From positions 3,787,001 through 3,851,000 of the forward strand of contig NC_084894.1 in NCBI RefSeq assembly GCF_958979055.1: 64,000 nucleotides of DNA, in the 5' to 3' direction. Origin of the DNA: Alnus glutinosa (Eukaryota > Streptophyta > Magnoliopsida > Fagales > Betulaceae). Positions 45,100 through 57,105 of the stretch are shown here, piece after piece. The notes under the pieces are model-generated. The model ran no database searches. It had not been told where the DNA came from and saw only the letters and a list, made by a program, of their open reading frames with translations. Numbering within the stretch: the first letter of the stretch is position 1; every line of letters begins with the position of its first letter. The translations under genes were made by a program, and so were the position numbers.

Positions 45100-46490
45100 G
45101 GATGAATAAGTATAGTTTGATATTCGGTCTATTTGGCCCGTACCCATTAAATTTTTTTGGCCATACCCATTAGAAATTTTGGCCCATTTTTGTTGTTAAA
45201 GTGTAGAGAAATAAACCTTTTAAAACTTATCTATGTCGATTGGTTCTTTGTAAAACGGTTTGGAATCTTAATGAAGAAATTTTATGTTAATAGGCAGTTT
45301 AATCACACCGTGAAAAGCACCACTCCACCATATTGTTACTAATATTACCTGTTGAATAAAATGAAATATTGGTTTGTGTTGTAGATGATATAGTGTAGAT
45401 ATGAGAAGAAAGAAAAAAGAAAGAAGAAAGGTATTGTAGAAAAGATGCTTTTTTTTTTTCAAGTACAGAAGAGACTCAAGAAGGCGTTGAAAACTTGAAG
45501 ATGAAGAGATGCCAAACCCACCTAGTATATTTTGTATTTATACTTTGACCACATATTTTAATTTATTTTTGGAAAAAAGTACACATATCCCTCTTAAACT
45601 ACAATTCAATTGTCAATGTCCCATCAAGCTACAAATTGTATCAATTTCACTCCCCTTAAACTACCAAAATATGTTAATGTTCTCCCTAATAACAAAAATA
45701 CCCTTCATAAAATTATTAAAATTAAAAAATATATATATAAAATAATAAAAAGTTATACAAAAAAAAAAAACTGGATTTATTTTTTTCGTTTGTTTTTTAA
45801 TTTTTCTTATATAATTTTCAGTTTTAAAAAAAAAAAATCGTTTTTTTCTCTTTTTTTTTTTAATTATTTTTTCATTTTTTCTTTAATTATTTTTTTTTTA
45901 AAAAAAATTGTTTGTTAACAAATAATTTTTTTAGTTTTTAGTTCTTTTTCAAATTCATAAGAACATTTTTGTCTTATTCAAAAAAAAAAATTAGGTTAAT
46001 TTTTTGTTTTTTTGTTGGTTTTAAGGGAAACTTAACATTTTTTGATAATTTAAGAGAGGATATTGACAGTAGAATGATGGTTTGAAAATGGTATATAGGC
46101 CCATTTGATCGATATCGCCCTTCCGCTTCCCCCTTCCCCCATTTCCCCACCTGCGCATTGACGTGACATGCTTTTGTCAGGAGGCTTAAAAAAATCAACC
46201 CATTTTTTAAGATGGGACATATTTTTTCTCATTTACCCCTGTACGCAACCGTTTACGCTCACAATTTTTTTTCAACCCTCTTGACAAAAAAAAAAAGCCT
46301 GTTCCATCTTAAAAAATGGCTAAATTTTTTCAACCCTCTTGACAAAAGCCTATCCTGTCAATGCACACGTGGGGAAATAGAGGGAAGGGAGAAGAAGGGG
46401 AAGGGCGATATCAACCAGGGCCATACACTTTTTTCTTTATTTTTTGTTTATCTCCTTCCCACCCGGCCAAATATTTGGCTCCATCCATGC
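45100..46490. other. AT-rich insertion in the upstream region of the orphan exon
   Basis: Sequence homologous to the upstream region of B resumes at about 46490 (phrase CCGTCAATCACTCCAT). The intervening 1.4 kb is absent from B and C. It is very T- and A-rich (45700-46040) and includes a long foldback (46091-46428). No gene is seen. Confidence 0.6.
46091..46428. repeat. Foldback with two 128-bp arms
   Basis: The left arm 46091-46218 and right arm 46301-46428 are inverted copies with roughly 80 percent pairing by eye. They share GATATCGCCCTTCC, ATTTCCCCAC, GCATTGAC and TTTTTTAAGATGG. The loop is about 82 bp. Possibly a foldback or MITE-type element. A transcript would form a long hairpin. Confidence 0.75.
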
Positions 46491-47153
46491 AGACGTCTAA
46501 ACCTTGATTACATTGCCATTTACCCCGTCAATCACTCCATCTATTGCATGGAAAACAACTACACAAACATCAACATCCTTAACAACACACGTATAACATA
46601 ATTAAACCATAAAGTCTCTGCTACATCTGTTTGTCTGCATTCACCTACTTTTCTTCTTCTTAAGTTTGTTATTTAAAATGCACCAAAAACACTAAAAATC
46701 ATATTTTCATATCGTAATTTCTTAAAAAAACAATATCAAACGATTTATTTTTTACGATTTGATTTAAATTTTTTTTTTTTTTTAATCTACGAAATCGCAA
46801 TAATTAAAGAACCCACGTACCTGCCATTCATCCCATCAACCGACATTGCTCCGATCTTCAAGGCACAATCAATGTGTGCTACATTGTTCTGTCTAATAAG
46901 TAGTAACGGGTGGGAAGTTACTAGGTTGCTCTAATTATATTTGTAACGACCTAGAAAAAATGTTATTCGTATTTATGTTATCACTTTAAAAAGAAATAGT
47001 TAAGTTGCAATTAAAATTCCCTAAAATAACTTATAAGTTATAAAGAACGATCTCATATTGTAAAAAATTAATGTGGGGCTTAGCACTCATGAATTCCTTC
47101 ATAATTCATTCAATTCATGTGGACAATTCATATTTAACTTTCTAATATGTTAG

Positions 47154-47434
47154 TGGTAAATCACTACTTATCATTAAAAGCTTAATTTGATAAGATGGTG
47201 TAAATTTAATCATTTAATCAATACTTTCACACTCCCTCACATATGGACTCAAACTTCATTTAATATGTGAGGCCTAACACATGAAATATTTAATTGAAAT
47301 GAGAGGTAAACGATGGAGTAAAAGTTCGAACTCATAACCTTTAGATCTAATACCATGTTAAACCACAATTTATCCTTAAAAAATTAAGCTGATAGGAAGA
47401 AATAAATTTAATCATTTAACTAATACTTTAACGA
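47154..47434 (-). mobile_element. TRIM retroelement, 281 bp, 78-bp terminal repeats
   Basis: Repeats at 47154-47231 and 47357-47434 are 78 bp each. GATCTAATACCA (47345-47356), a diverged complement of the initiator-Met primer site, abuts the right repeat. A purine-rich tract (complement of CTCCCTC) abuts the left one. The flanks are GTTAG and ATTAG. Divergence between the repeats indicates an old insertion. It has no coding capacity, as usual for TRIMs. Confidence 0.75.
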
Positions 47435-47439
47435 TTAGA

Positions 47440-48714
47440 ATCACCGTTCATTCATTCTTTTTTCCTTTTTTTGGGAAAAGTCAAATTCAGTCCTTGGGTT
47501 TTTGCACTATTCCAATTTAATCTCTAGGTTCCTAATTTGACAGTTAGGTGCTTAGGTTTTAATTTGATTTTAAATAAGTCATTATATCAACTTGTCGTAT
47601 AATAAATTTACAATGTGTCATGTCAAACCAATATAATGATAGAACCTGGTTCGCATTTAACTCGATAAGTGCCAACTGTACATTTTGCATGACAAATTTA
47701 CTTTAGATACAAATTTATGTGACTAACCTTCCCCCCCAAAAGAGAGGGGCAACCACTCCTGACGATATTTTTTTTTATTTAATGCATATTTGTAATTAAA
47801 ATGAATTTACCATATATAATATACATGTCAAATGAGAGCCACATAACAGTAACTTATTGGTCTACTGGTAAATTATTAATTAATTGGACGACAAGATGAA
47901 AGAATGACCCATATGAATTGTAGTAAAACCTAAGAAACTATTTGTCGAAATTGAAAACCCGATAACTACATTAAATCATGGACTATCTTTTTTTTTTTCT
48001 TTTTTTTTGCTGCACACCTGATTATTAACAAAAACTTTATCTCTAACAAAACATCCAATGTGATCCCAAATGACCCATTGCAGCTTGGGCTCGATCAAAC
48101 CTCTAATAAGAAGCCCTGGGATCAAACATCTTAGGCAGACTTCCACAAGGCCCAATAACTGTGCAAACAAGGCCTTTTGGGGTCTATATTTAGGCTAAAG
48201 AAAAGGAGGCCCATTTGGTAGTCAAGATTGGATCTAGAAAATTATTAGAGGTCAACGTATGCAAGTACTGCTTTCCGTAGCAAATTGTGAGATAGTCTTA
48301 ATAAAATTTATTAGTCTAAATAAATTTTAAGTTATTCAATCATTTATTCGAACAGGTAAATCTCATATGAGTTATCTTATAATTACTGCCAAAATTATTA
48401 GCAATTTCCTTATCCTGGCTTTTGCCCTACGTATTGTCTTTTATAGTCTTTCTCCACCAACATCCTTGCACAACAAATCGCTAGAAAGATAGGGACATAA
48501 TCCTAATTTAATTTTAATAGGGATCAAACTTGATTTTTAAGTTTAAAAAATATATATTTCATTTAATAAAAATTTGTTCAAGAATTTTTTTTAAATTAGA
48601 TGGGCCATGGCCCCTGGCCTCCCTTAGCTTCATCCTTGTTCAAAATACAAAAAACGCACAAGTTATTTAAGAAAATGACAAAATTGACATAACAGTCCTA
48701 ACCAATTTTTTTTT
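47440..48714. other. Spacer before duplicated block 2
   Basis: No gene is seen. The short open frames are in low-complexity DNA. A degraded repeat with the phrase GGCCATGGCCCCTGGCC (48604 on) may be related to a similar piece near 13366-13510. Confidence 0.55.
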
Positions 48715-49820
48715 AGGCAAAAAAATAATAATAATAAAAAAAGTACTTTTTTAGTTTATTAACCAAGCAGACCTATTTTTGTTTTGTACAGTTATTTATG
48801 TACTAAAATTACATTTTAAGCTCCTTAATGCAATTTCAAACAGGCTCTTAGTAGACTATTAATTGTACAACTATCATACAACTGGATGACGTATCAGTAA
48901 AAATCAGACATTGGATCAGTTTTTTTTTTTTTTTTATAAGTGTTGATCCAATGACTGATTTTTACTATCACATCATCCAGTTGTATGACAATTGTACTGA
49001 AATCTACTAAATAGCATTACTCATCCTTGAATCACATAATAGTTTTATTAAAAATCACCAATGCACATAATTCAACAATGCATAAGTTAAATTATGAATT
49101 GTAATGTCAATGAAATCAAGCACATCATTATGGCCAGAATAGATTTATGAGAGATTCTACTTGTCTTACCCCATTGCACCCCTATTTTATTGGAATAATG
49201 TGATGGTCCTCATTTTTTGTTTTTTGTTTTTTTAGAACAAAAGTTAACGTGGTAAGAAAAATGTGTACTACCATATCAGCTCAGTAGAACAAGGTATGAC
49301 AAGTAGCACATCCCAAGATTTATTACAATCTCCCTCTACTACTTAAACCCCAACTCGGAATAGGATCCTCTCCATTTACCTAAAATAATTTGGGTATCCT
49401 CGATCATGATCAGCATGAATCCCAATATATAACATTAATTCCATTTAAAGTGAATGCAATTATGGCGAGGATCTAAAATATGTCACATTAAAGAACAAAG
49501 TTTAATTTCCTCAAAATTGAATCAGATTTATTAAACTGCCATCTGTCCTTAGAGAATATATAATTTTCACATGGATTTTTATTTTGAGGTGTATTTGATG
49601 TTATTCTCTTGTACATTTTTTTTTTGCAAATTTACAATTAAATTTATGGAACCCACATGTGGTCCTACAGATTCAATGATGGATTTGCACATCTCTTGTA
49701 TGGAGATAGACAAGAGATGTGCAAGAAAATGAAATCAAACATTTCTCTTAATAGACTAAGAGTACATTTGGCACTGCGATTTCAAATACCAAAAGCTCAA
49801 TTTTGAACCAAATCCCAAAA

Positions 49821-49988
49821 GAAAAATGCTTAGTGTCCCGCTCCCATCTCACTCCTATCTCACCCTTATCTACGTGGACCAATAATGTTGTTAAAAAATC
49901 AGGGTCCTACTACACTCTTTCTAATTTCTCTTACATTATTGATCCACGTAGACAAGGATGGGATGGGAATGGGACACCAAGCATTTTC
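49821..49988. mobile_element. MITE, probably Mutator-like
   Basis: The left end GAAAAATGCTTAGTGTCCCG and the right end (complement of GGAAAATGCTTGGTGTCCCA) are long inverted repeats. The flanks ATCCCAAAA and ATCGCAGAA match at 7 of 9 positions, a possible worn 9-bp duplication. It lies in DNA that block 1 lacks. Confidence 0.7.
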
Positions 49989-51341
49989 CATCGCAGAAAA
50001 TGTATTGTTTGGAAGTACATTTTTTTTTTTTTAAAAAAAAAAAAAAATGCAATTTGAAAACTTAGAAAAATCTGTGATTTAAATTACAAGCAAGATGTGC
50101 GTTTTTAAAAGTGTGTGATTTTAAAAAGTAAACTGCATGCAATTTTATCAAACGCTTAAGTACGTTTTCAAATCGTTACTTATAAATCTCACGTTTTGAA
50201 ATTACAAATCCAAACTAACATATAGTTAGAGAATTTTCTTTAACCCAATTTAGAGGAAATCTTATTTAAATTGGGATAAGTAGAAGTAGTGGTGCTTGCA
50301 TGAAAAGTGAGCTAAAAGTGAGCCCTTCCTTCTAATCCCTCTATGTATTTTGTTTCTTTTTAATTAATGAAACTTAATCTTGTATAAAATTTGGCACACT
50401 ACCGATGAAGATGGTGTCTTGCATAATGTTCTTAGTGGTAGGAAGTCCAACATATGCTCTTTAAAATTAGACGTTAATAACGTTTAAACCTAATCTGTTA
50501 GTTCCTTTAATAGACTAGGTCGTCTTTTTTTAAAGTTCTCCCATTTTATTAGGAAAACTTTGCTTATAACCTTAATCTTTCATTACTTATAAAAAAATGT
50601 ATTCAAATTTTAAAAAGTGTCAATTTAGAGTATCCAACTTTTAATTTTTTTTCAAATTCAACCTTCTGTTAAAACTTTCCGTTAAATCCTATCAAAATTT
50701 TCAAAATACCATGTGTTTATTTTTTATTTTTTTTAAAAAATATCAAATATGATTTATTTTCATATTCTATTTATCAAATATGAAAAAATTTATCAAAATT
50801 CTATTTTCATGGGTGTTTATCAAATATGATTTATTTCTCTTTTATTTCTTTTATTTTTTTTTCCCTGTAAATTCGTTTATAGTTCTTTTAAGAGAAAAAA
50901 AAAAAAAAAAAAAAGGGATAGAAGAGCTAGATTGAAGAGGTTGACATTACTGTTATTTTCTATGAAATTTGATATGCACATGGTTTAAAGAAGGTATAAT
51001 TTATAAATAGTTTCGCTTTTCTTGTGTAATTTGATTCCATCAACTAAAAAAATTAAAGACTAATTAATCACGGTTTCGAGAAGCCGGAGTTCCAAATTTA
51101 TGGATTTTTTAGAAAAGCTTCCTAAATAGGCGCACACCGATAAAATAAAAACATGCAATAACTAAATATTTCAATCAAGTAACTCCAAGCAAGGATGGGG
51201 AAAAATAAAATCTTCATTTATGTCACATGAATTCATAAACATGTTTATTAGAAGAGTTATTAATATTGTAGAGTGCATGGATACATGGGCTCAAGGCACT
51301 CTTATTTAAGCTAACATGCATGGCTATGATCACTTCTATAA

Positions 51342-54300
51342 TTAACCAAAAGTACTGATTTGGTACTTGGGTTGTTTGTTAGGGAGGAAGAGACCAAAAT
51401 GTTGCTCAATTGCTGCACCAGGCTTTTGGTTTTCATCAAACATGGCAAACAAGTAAGCTTCTATTGCTTGTCCCTGCTTCTTTGGAGTCCCACCCTTCAC
51501 ATGATTAATCAAATTGTTGTAGTAAGTCCCCGCGTTATCAACGCTAGCCGCATCACCTCCTTCGGAAGGCCAGCCGCTCTCCGATACGACAATCTGCAAG
51601 TTAGGTGCCCCGGCTTTCTCGAGAGCAGAGTATTGAGCATCCAGCAATGCATCAAAGAGATTCTGGTATCCAAGACTACCATCTTGCACCACAACACCAG
51701 GTGAAGTAAATAAGGCATATGGAAGGGAGATCTGTGAAGGGTTATTAATATAGCTGAAGTAGGGATACACGTTTACTAGAAGGGGTGCTCCATTGCTGTT
51801 CAAAAAGTTGATAATTGGTGTTATGTGTGAACTTGCACTGTTGCTGTATAAGCCTGCTGATGGAGGATAAGGGTTATCCACCAAAGTTGTGTCTATAGCT
51901 GTCGTCACCTGTCAGAAATTATATAAATAAAGATGTGAGTATTTCGAAATATAAGAAAGCGATGAGTGATTGGTGCACAACAGTGCACCACTCTATAGAC
52001 ATGGGGTGGGTCCCACGTAAGACCCATGTGGTGGAACCCACCACATGGAACCATGGAACCTACCTTATGTCTTTAAGACCTTGCACAACTGTTGTGTAAG
52101 AGTCATTTTCCTAAGAAAGCAGATTACAAAATATAAGAGCAGTTTATTACTGTTGAAATAACAGTTTATGATTGTTAAAAACTGACTTTTGAAAAAATGG
52201 TTATTTTTGTAAAATTCGAACAAAAAATATGAATGTTCGTATAGTAGTTGTACACGTGCAAGTCTGTAGCACTCCGTAAGTACTGCAAAGTATGTCTAAA
52301 GCGACAATGCTACGTGCGATACTACTAACATGTGTCTACCCAAAAGTCATTCTAGATTTATACTCTGTTTGTTTCGATGTAAAATGTTTTATGTCGTAAA
52401 ATATTTTGGGCGAAATCATTTTTTCAGAAAAAATAATTTTCCTGAAAATATTTTCCGGTATTTGATTCGTATGAAAAAATCACAATGACGAAAAATCACC
52501 AATGGCCATTTGTGCTGGATTCCGGCGAATTTGGCTAGATTCTAGTCAGTTTCGCTGAAATCTGGCTAGACGTCGCTAGATTCCAGCGGCGGTCGCCAGT
52601 GTTGGAATCCAGTAAACGAGAACTTTCAGTGGTAAGTTCGGGCTACCAACAAATTCTAATGCCCAGAAGTGGAGGATTCCCACAAACGTGCCTACAAGAA
52701 TGAAAATTTTATATTCGGAATAGAATTTATGGTTTTCAAAACCGTAAATCTTTTTTCCAAAAATTAAAAAGGCTTTTACGTTCAAAATGAAAATGATTTA
52801 TGTTGACCATTATTTTCGCCCCTACCAAATACTGGAAAATGCCGAAATAATTTTTCAGAAAACATTTTACGTTGAAACAAATGGAGCATTAGTGAAAGCT
52901 AATCCCTTATAAAGGATAAAGTGCAAGACACAGATGGAATGAAAGTTGAAATTTTCAAATAGAAGGGAAAAGAAATAATTTCAACATTAACACCTTTATT
53001 TGGTCTTGCAAATTGGCAGCTGCGATGGCATTAAGGATGTTTTGCATGGCGGGTTGAAGATACTGGGCTTTAGAATCACCAGGATGCACCTCGTTCCCGA
53101 CAGCAATGTATTTGAACTTGACATCCGGCCAGTAGTTTCTTATGTTGTTCTGGACCCAAGTGGTTGCAGCTGCAGCGTCGGTGAGGCCTTGAAGGTTGCT
53201 GTTAAGGATGCCGATGATGAGTTCTATGTTTGATCCTCTGAGGGCGTCGAGAGTTGATGGATATGGTTCATAGATGCGCATCCTTCCAATGCCATTGCTT
53301 TTGTATAGAGCTACTACATCTCCATCAGAAGGTAGATTGTTGCCATTTCGTCCATAACATACACCGACGGATTGTGCACCTGCATCAAAATTAGGCCAAG
53401 ATTTGATGAGTTTTGGCTTAAGCAAGCAGCAGCAGGGGCTGGAAAACTGAAGGATTCTTTTATTTTCGATTAAAATGTTCACACCACTGTGGCGTGGAGG
53501 GACGGAACCAGAAATTTTGATTTACAAGGGAAGAAATAAATAAATTTGACGGCCGAAGCCTCGAGTGTTAACCTAGCTCCACCCTAGATCACGTGTCGAG
53601 GGTTTTAGGAAATTTTGATCTAAAGTGAAAGAGAAGTGTTTTGCTTGCATTAAATTTTATAAGTACCATCAATTTTACCATCACTTGGAAACACTTGGAA
53701 TAACTCAAATAAACCCCTTTGTCCCTTGCAGGTCCTACAACTATTTATTTATTTTAAAAAAAAGGAGACTAAATCTATTCTTATGCTCCATTTTTTTTTT
53801 TTTTGAGCTTTAGCTTATACGAAAAAAAATGAGTGATAGCAAAAAATGACTGACGACTTTCAAAAACCTCTGGTGGTAGTCTGACTGTTTGAGAAGAAGA
53901 AGCTAAAACTTGGAAGCTGGTTACGAAATTAAAAAAACGGAAACCATTTTTCCAAACTAAAGTAGCTTTTTTGGCCAAACTGAAAATATCATTTTTGGTC
54001 GCACCAAATACGAAAAATATTTTTCAAAAAATATTTTACACCGAAACAAAATGAGCCTTAGTCCCACATGCTTAGAGTTTTTGATCAAAAAAGTCATATG
54101 TGGACTACCAAACTCATGCTAAATACGGTCAAATCACCGCTTATTCTTAAAACTTAAGCTTATAAAAAAGAGTGGGCTTAATTAATATTCTAATTCTCCC
54201 GCTCACCAACACATAAAATGCTTAATTAAAATGAGCGAGAAACTCATGACCTCTACTATTACCACTTATCCCAAAAAAAAAAAAAAAAAACAAAAAAAAA

Positions 54301-54368
54301 AATTCATTCCTTAATTTTCAAACCAAGACAGAGCTCAACATCAAAAGACTAGACAATGCAGTGTAAAG

Positions 54369-54429
<61 letters not shown>

Positions 54430-54512
54430 AATTCCTGGCCAGAAATGAAGAAACCAAGTAGGAATATGGGAGCCAGAAAAGCTTTGGTATTTTTTGCACT
54501 GAATAAAGCCAT
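51342..54512 (-). CDS. Glucan endo-1,3-beta-glucosidase, GH17 (gene C)
   Basis: Three exons on the minus strand, 54512-54425, 53379-52994 and 51908-51342, give 346 residues, one fewer than B because exon 1 has one Phe less in the signal peptide ([18 protein letters not shown]). The mature part starts [10 protein letters not shown], the normal family form. The acid/base is in [10 protein letters not shown] and the nucleophile in [13 protein letters not shown]. The end is YQISTFG. It is predicted to be secreted and to hydrolyse beta-1,3-glucan. Intron 2 (51909-52993) has the same site and phase as in B and contains both the shared TTA-flanked MITE and a Mutator-like MITE that B lacks. Intron 1 (53380-54424) opens GT followed by about 26 CT units, the longest in the cluster. 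A TATATAAA lies upstream near 54597-54604. Confidence 0.9.
51961..52111. mobile_element. Mutator-like MITE in intron 2 of glucanase C, with empty site in B
   Basis: The 151-bp element is flanked by TAAGAAAGC on both sides (51952-51960 and 52112-52120). Gene B has a single TAAGAAAGC at the same place (about 35030-35038) and no insert. The ends carry the GCACAAC core of the MITEs at 23982-24143 and 24329-24442. It inserted after the block duplication. Confidence 0.92.
52361..52888. mobile_element. PIF/Harbinger-like MITE in intron 2 of glucanase C
   Basis: It is 528 bp, starts TACTCTGTTTGTTTCG and ends with the complement of TGCTCCATTTGTTTC. TTA flanks both sides (52358-52360, 52889-52891). 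It is the copy of 35276-35801 in B. Confidence 0.8.
53784..54057. mobile_element. PIF/Harbinger-like MITE in intron 1 of glucanase C
   Basis: It starts TGCTCCATTT and ends with the complement of GGCTCATTTTGTTTCGG. TTA flanks both sides (53781-53783, 54058-54060). It is the copy of 36714-36976 in B. Confidence 0.8.
54372..54424 (-). repeat. (CT)n microsatellite at the 5' splice site of glucanase C
   Basis: About 26 GA units on the plus strand end at GAGAC, so on the coding strand intron 1 begins GT then CTCTCT. The same arrangement is at 37302-37318 (B), 43755-43776 (D) and 63904-63933 (E). At 44839-44878 (orphan exon) the GT is absent. Confidence 0.9.
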
Positions 54513-55247
54513 GGAGAAAAAAAAGAAAAGGAAATGATCAGAAACCAACTCTATAGATATCTCTGTATATATTTTCCATCTGCCACTTTACACCTTCATT
54601 TATATACAGAGAAGTACTGTTTAGAATTGTTGACTTGTAGACAATGTTGTATACCATGATTACGTTGCCATTTGTCCCGTCAATCACTCCAGTCTCCATC
54701 TATTGCATGGAAAAAACCAAAAACATAAGATCCTAAACAACACACGTATACCATAAACCATGAAGTCTAGAAATGCGGCCCATTTTTAATTGTCTAAGCT
54801 TTTTTGTCGGTCCAGAATTAATGATGGTCAATTACAAGACTGACTCGAATTCTCCCTCAGAAAGATTCAAAGTCACGAAAACTGACCCCAGTTGCAACTT
54901 ATCCATTTCTACAAGGTCAAGTAGTCGTGCACATGTTAATTATTATCAGCCTTTGTTTTCAGTCGTGGCTTCTTAAGTCTACTGGAAGTTTCTGTCCAAG
55001 TCCAACTAGAAGATTATATTTTTTTTATTTGAATTACACTATGAATTTTTCTCCGTCTTTCTTTATTTGTTTGTCTTGAAAAGCAAAGTACAAAAAAAAA
55101 AAAAAAAACCATTTAAGTTATATTAAAGTTTGACTTTATGAGGTAATTAGGTAAAAAATTTGCTATTTTTTGGGGGGTTTTTTTTTCTCAAGGGGCCTCT
55201 TAATCCTATTTTTTTTTTAAGAGTTTTTATTTCTCGAGGAGGCATTA

Positions 55248-56263
55248 GAGCATTTACAGTGAGTTATGTATAACCCACTGTATATCTATAATACATAACA
55301 TAACTGAAAAAACTTCCTCCATCCAATTCGCTACTTCATATCTATAATAGATTTGATGGACATTGGTGAACAGTGCGACGCCACATGTTCACACATGTAT
55401 GAATATTCTATTATTAAAAGTCTGCACATTTCTCTCTCATTCTCTGCTTTCTCCTTCTTTTTGTTCCTTTTCATTTCCCTACCGATGCCAGACGCCAGCC
55501 TCTACCTTTCCATCATCTTCATTGAACGGTTGAAGCATCTTCTGCCAGATCGGTCAAACGAAGGGTAGCGTGAAAATGGGGATTTTGAGAGATCGGAGAG
55601 AGAAATCGACGCCCTGGATCGGTCACGGGGCGATCATGTAAGAGGCTGGCGGGGATAGAAGGAAGCGGTTTCGGGCTGGGGAGTCCAGGTCGGGTTAGGT
55701 AGAAGACCTAGTACGTTCCGAGACGAAGACGAGGGTTTCGTCGTCGTCGTCGAGGAATTGGGCGTTCAAGTTGATGGAGATGCCATCAGTGAGATGGTGG
55801 TCAGAGCTTAGAGTGGCTGTGGGGTCGGTGGAAACCATGGGTCGTCGACGAAGATGATTCACCGTGGGTTGATTTTGATTTTGATTTTCCGGTGGGTTGA
55901 TTTTGATTTTGATTCACCGGTTAGTTGATTTTGATTTCGATTCACCGGTTGGTTGATTTTGATTTTGATTCACCGGTTGGTTGATTATGGTGCGGTGATT
56001 TACGGTGTCTATTGTTTGATGTTTTCGGGTTTTAAAGCTTGAAATGGTGAGAAAGTGCAGATTCTTTGTTTGATGAAATACCTGAGAGGGGTGGGTACGA
56101 GGTTTTAACAAAAAAAAAATAAAAAATATTATTTTAATAGAATAGATAAAAATTTAGATAATCGGATAGAAAATAGTTTTAAAAGTAGTTATGTAAACTA
56201 GCAAAAAGTGGGTTTTGATCATGTAAAATAGATTGAGATTTAGATCATCCGATGGGGATGCTC
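55248..56263. mobile_element. 1,016-bp TTA-flanked DNA element
   Basis: It starts GAGCATTTACAG and ends with the complement of GAGCATCCCCATCGG. TTA stands on both sides (55245-55247, 56264-56266). Block 1 has one TTA at the matching place (about 38297) and no insert. The termini and TTA target suggest PIF/Harbinger. The interior includes a GC-rich section (55480-55860) unlike the rest of the window and a repeat of GGTTGATTTTGATTTTGATT units (about 55865-55985). No transposase is seen. Confidence 0.75.
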
Positions 56264-56729
56264 TTAGGCGATTGCCTTAACTATCTACCTAGCCTTTGAG
56301 CCACCCCTGCTTGTAAGTCAGCAAAGAAATTAAGAGCAGTCTGTTAAAGTATCACTTGTCTCAAAAACTTAAATTGATAGGAAGATGAATATTTAATTGA
56401 AATGAGTGCTTTCTGAAATTCATAGAATCTGGACATGCAATCTTGGACATGAAAAACAAAATTGCCATTTTCGTAACAGAAGACCAATGAACAGGAAATA
56501 ACGTGTTGTCTCCAAGTAAATATTATTGATATTAACATGACACAAACAAATTCAGTCTAATTTATTTACCGAAAACGCGTCTGATAACCGATATATTTTT
56601 CTTTTGTTCGAATATTTTATATTCTTAATATTATGATTGATTTAGGTTCCTTGTTAGGTTAATCACCCTATCTTAATTATTTCTAAGGTTAATCACCCTA
56701 TCTTAAAAAAAAAAAAAAAAAAAAAATGT

Positions 56730-57105
56730 CATCTTCCACCTTTTGAGTGTCTTTTAATTTATTCTAGCCATTAAAACTGTTGAAATCTAGCCCATTATAG
56801 ATCGATCTAAAGTGCTAGAGCAATAATAACATGACAAAATGCAAACTATTCTTACGTTTGATGAAAGACCCCGGTTGTAAATTGAAAAGATGAATAGCCT
56901 ATAATATATAAAGAGTGGATGGTGGGTGATTTACGTATAAAAGATGCTCATGGGTGCTAAGTCTCACATTGTCTACTTATGAGATGAAATTAAGTTTTAT
57001 AAGTAATTGTAAAAAAGCTCTAAATTAACTAGTCATTTTGAAGAGATAACGTAAATATGACTAGGTCGTTATATTTGATCAACATAGAATTCTTGCTATC
57101 AGGGG
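56730..57105 (-). repeat. Inverted segment relative to block 1
   Basis: This stretch is the reverse complement of about 38745-39112, including the 217-bp TG...CA element (here 56862-57073 with TTTGA on both sides) and both its flanks. The neighbouring sequence at 56405-56520 matches block 1 in the direct orientation, so only this segment is flipped. Confidence 0.85.

Noticed and set aside
47280-47360. GTTCGAAC near a GATCTAATACCA string, suggesting a tRNA gene or SINE
   Set aside because: There is no cloverleaf and no A box in the right place. The paired 78-bp repeats and abutting primer-type site fit a TRIM better.
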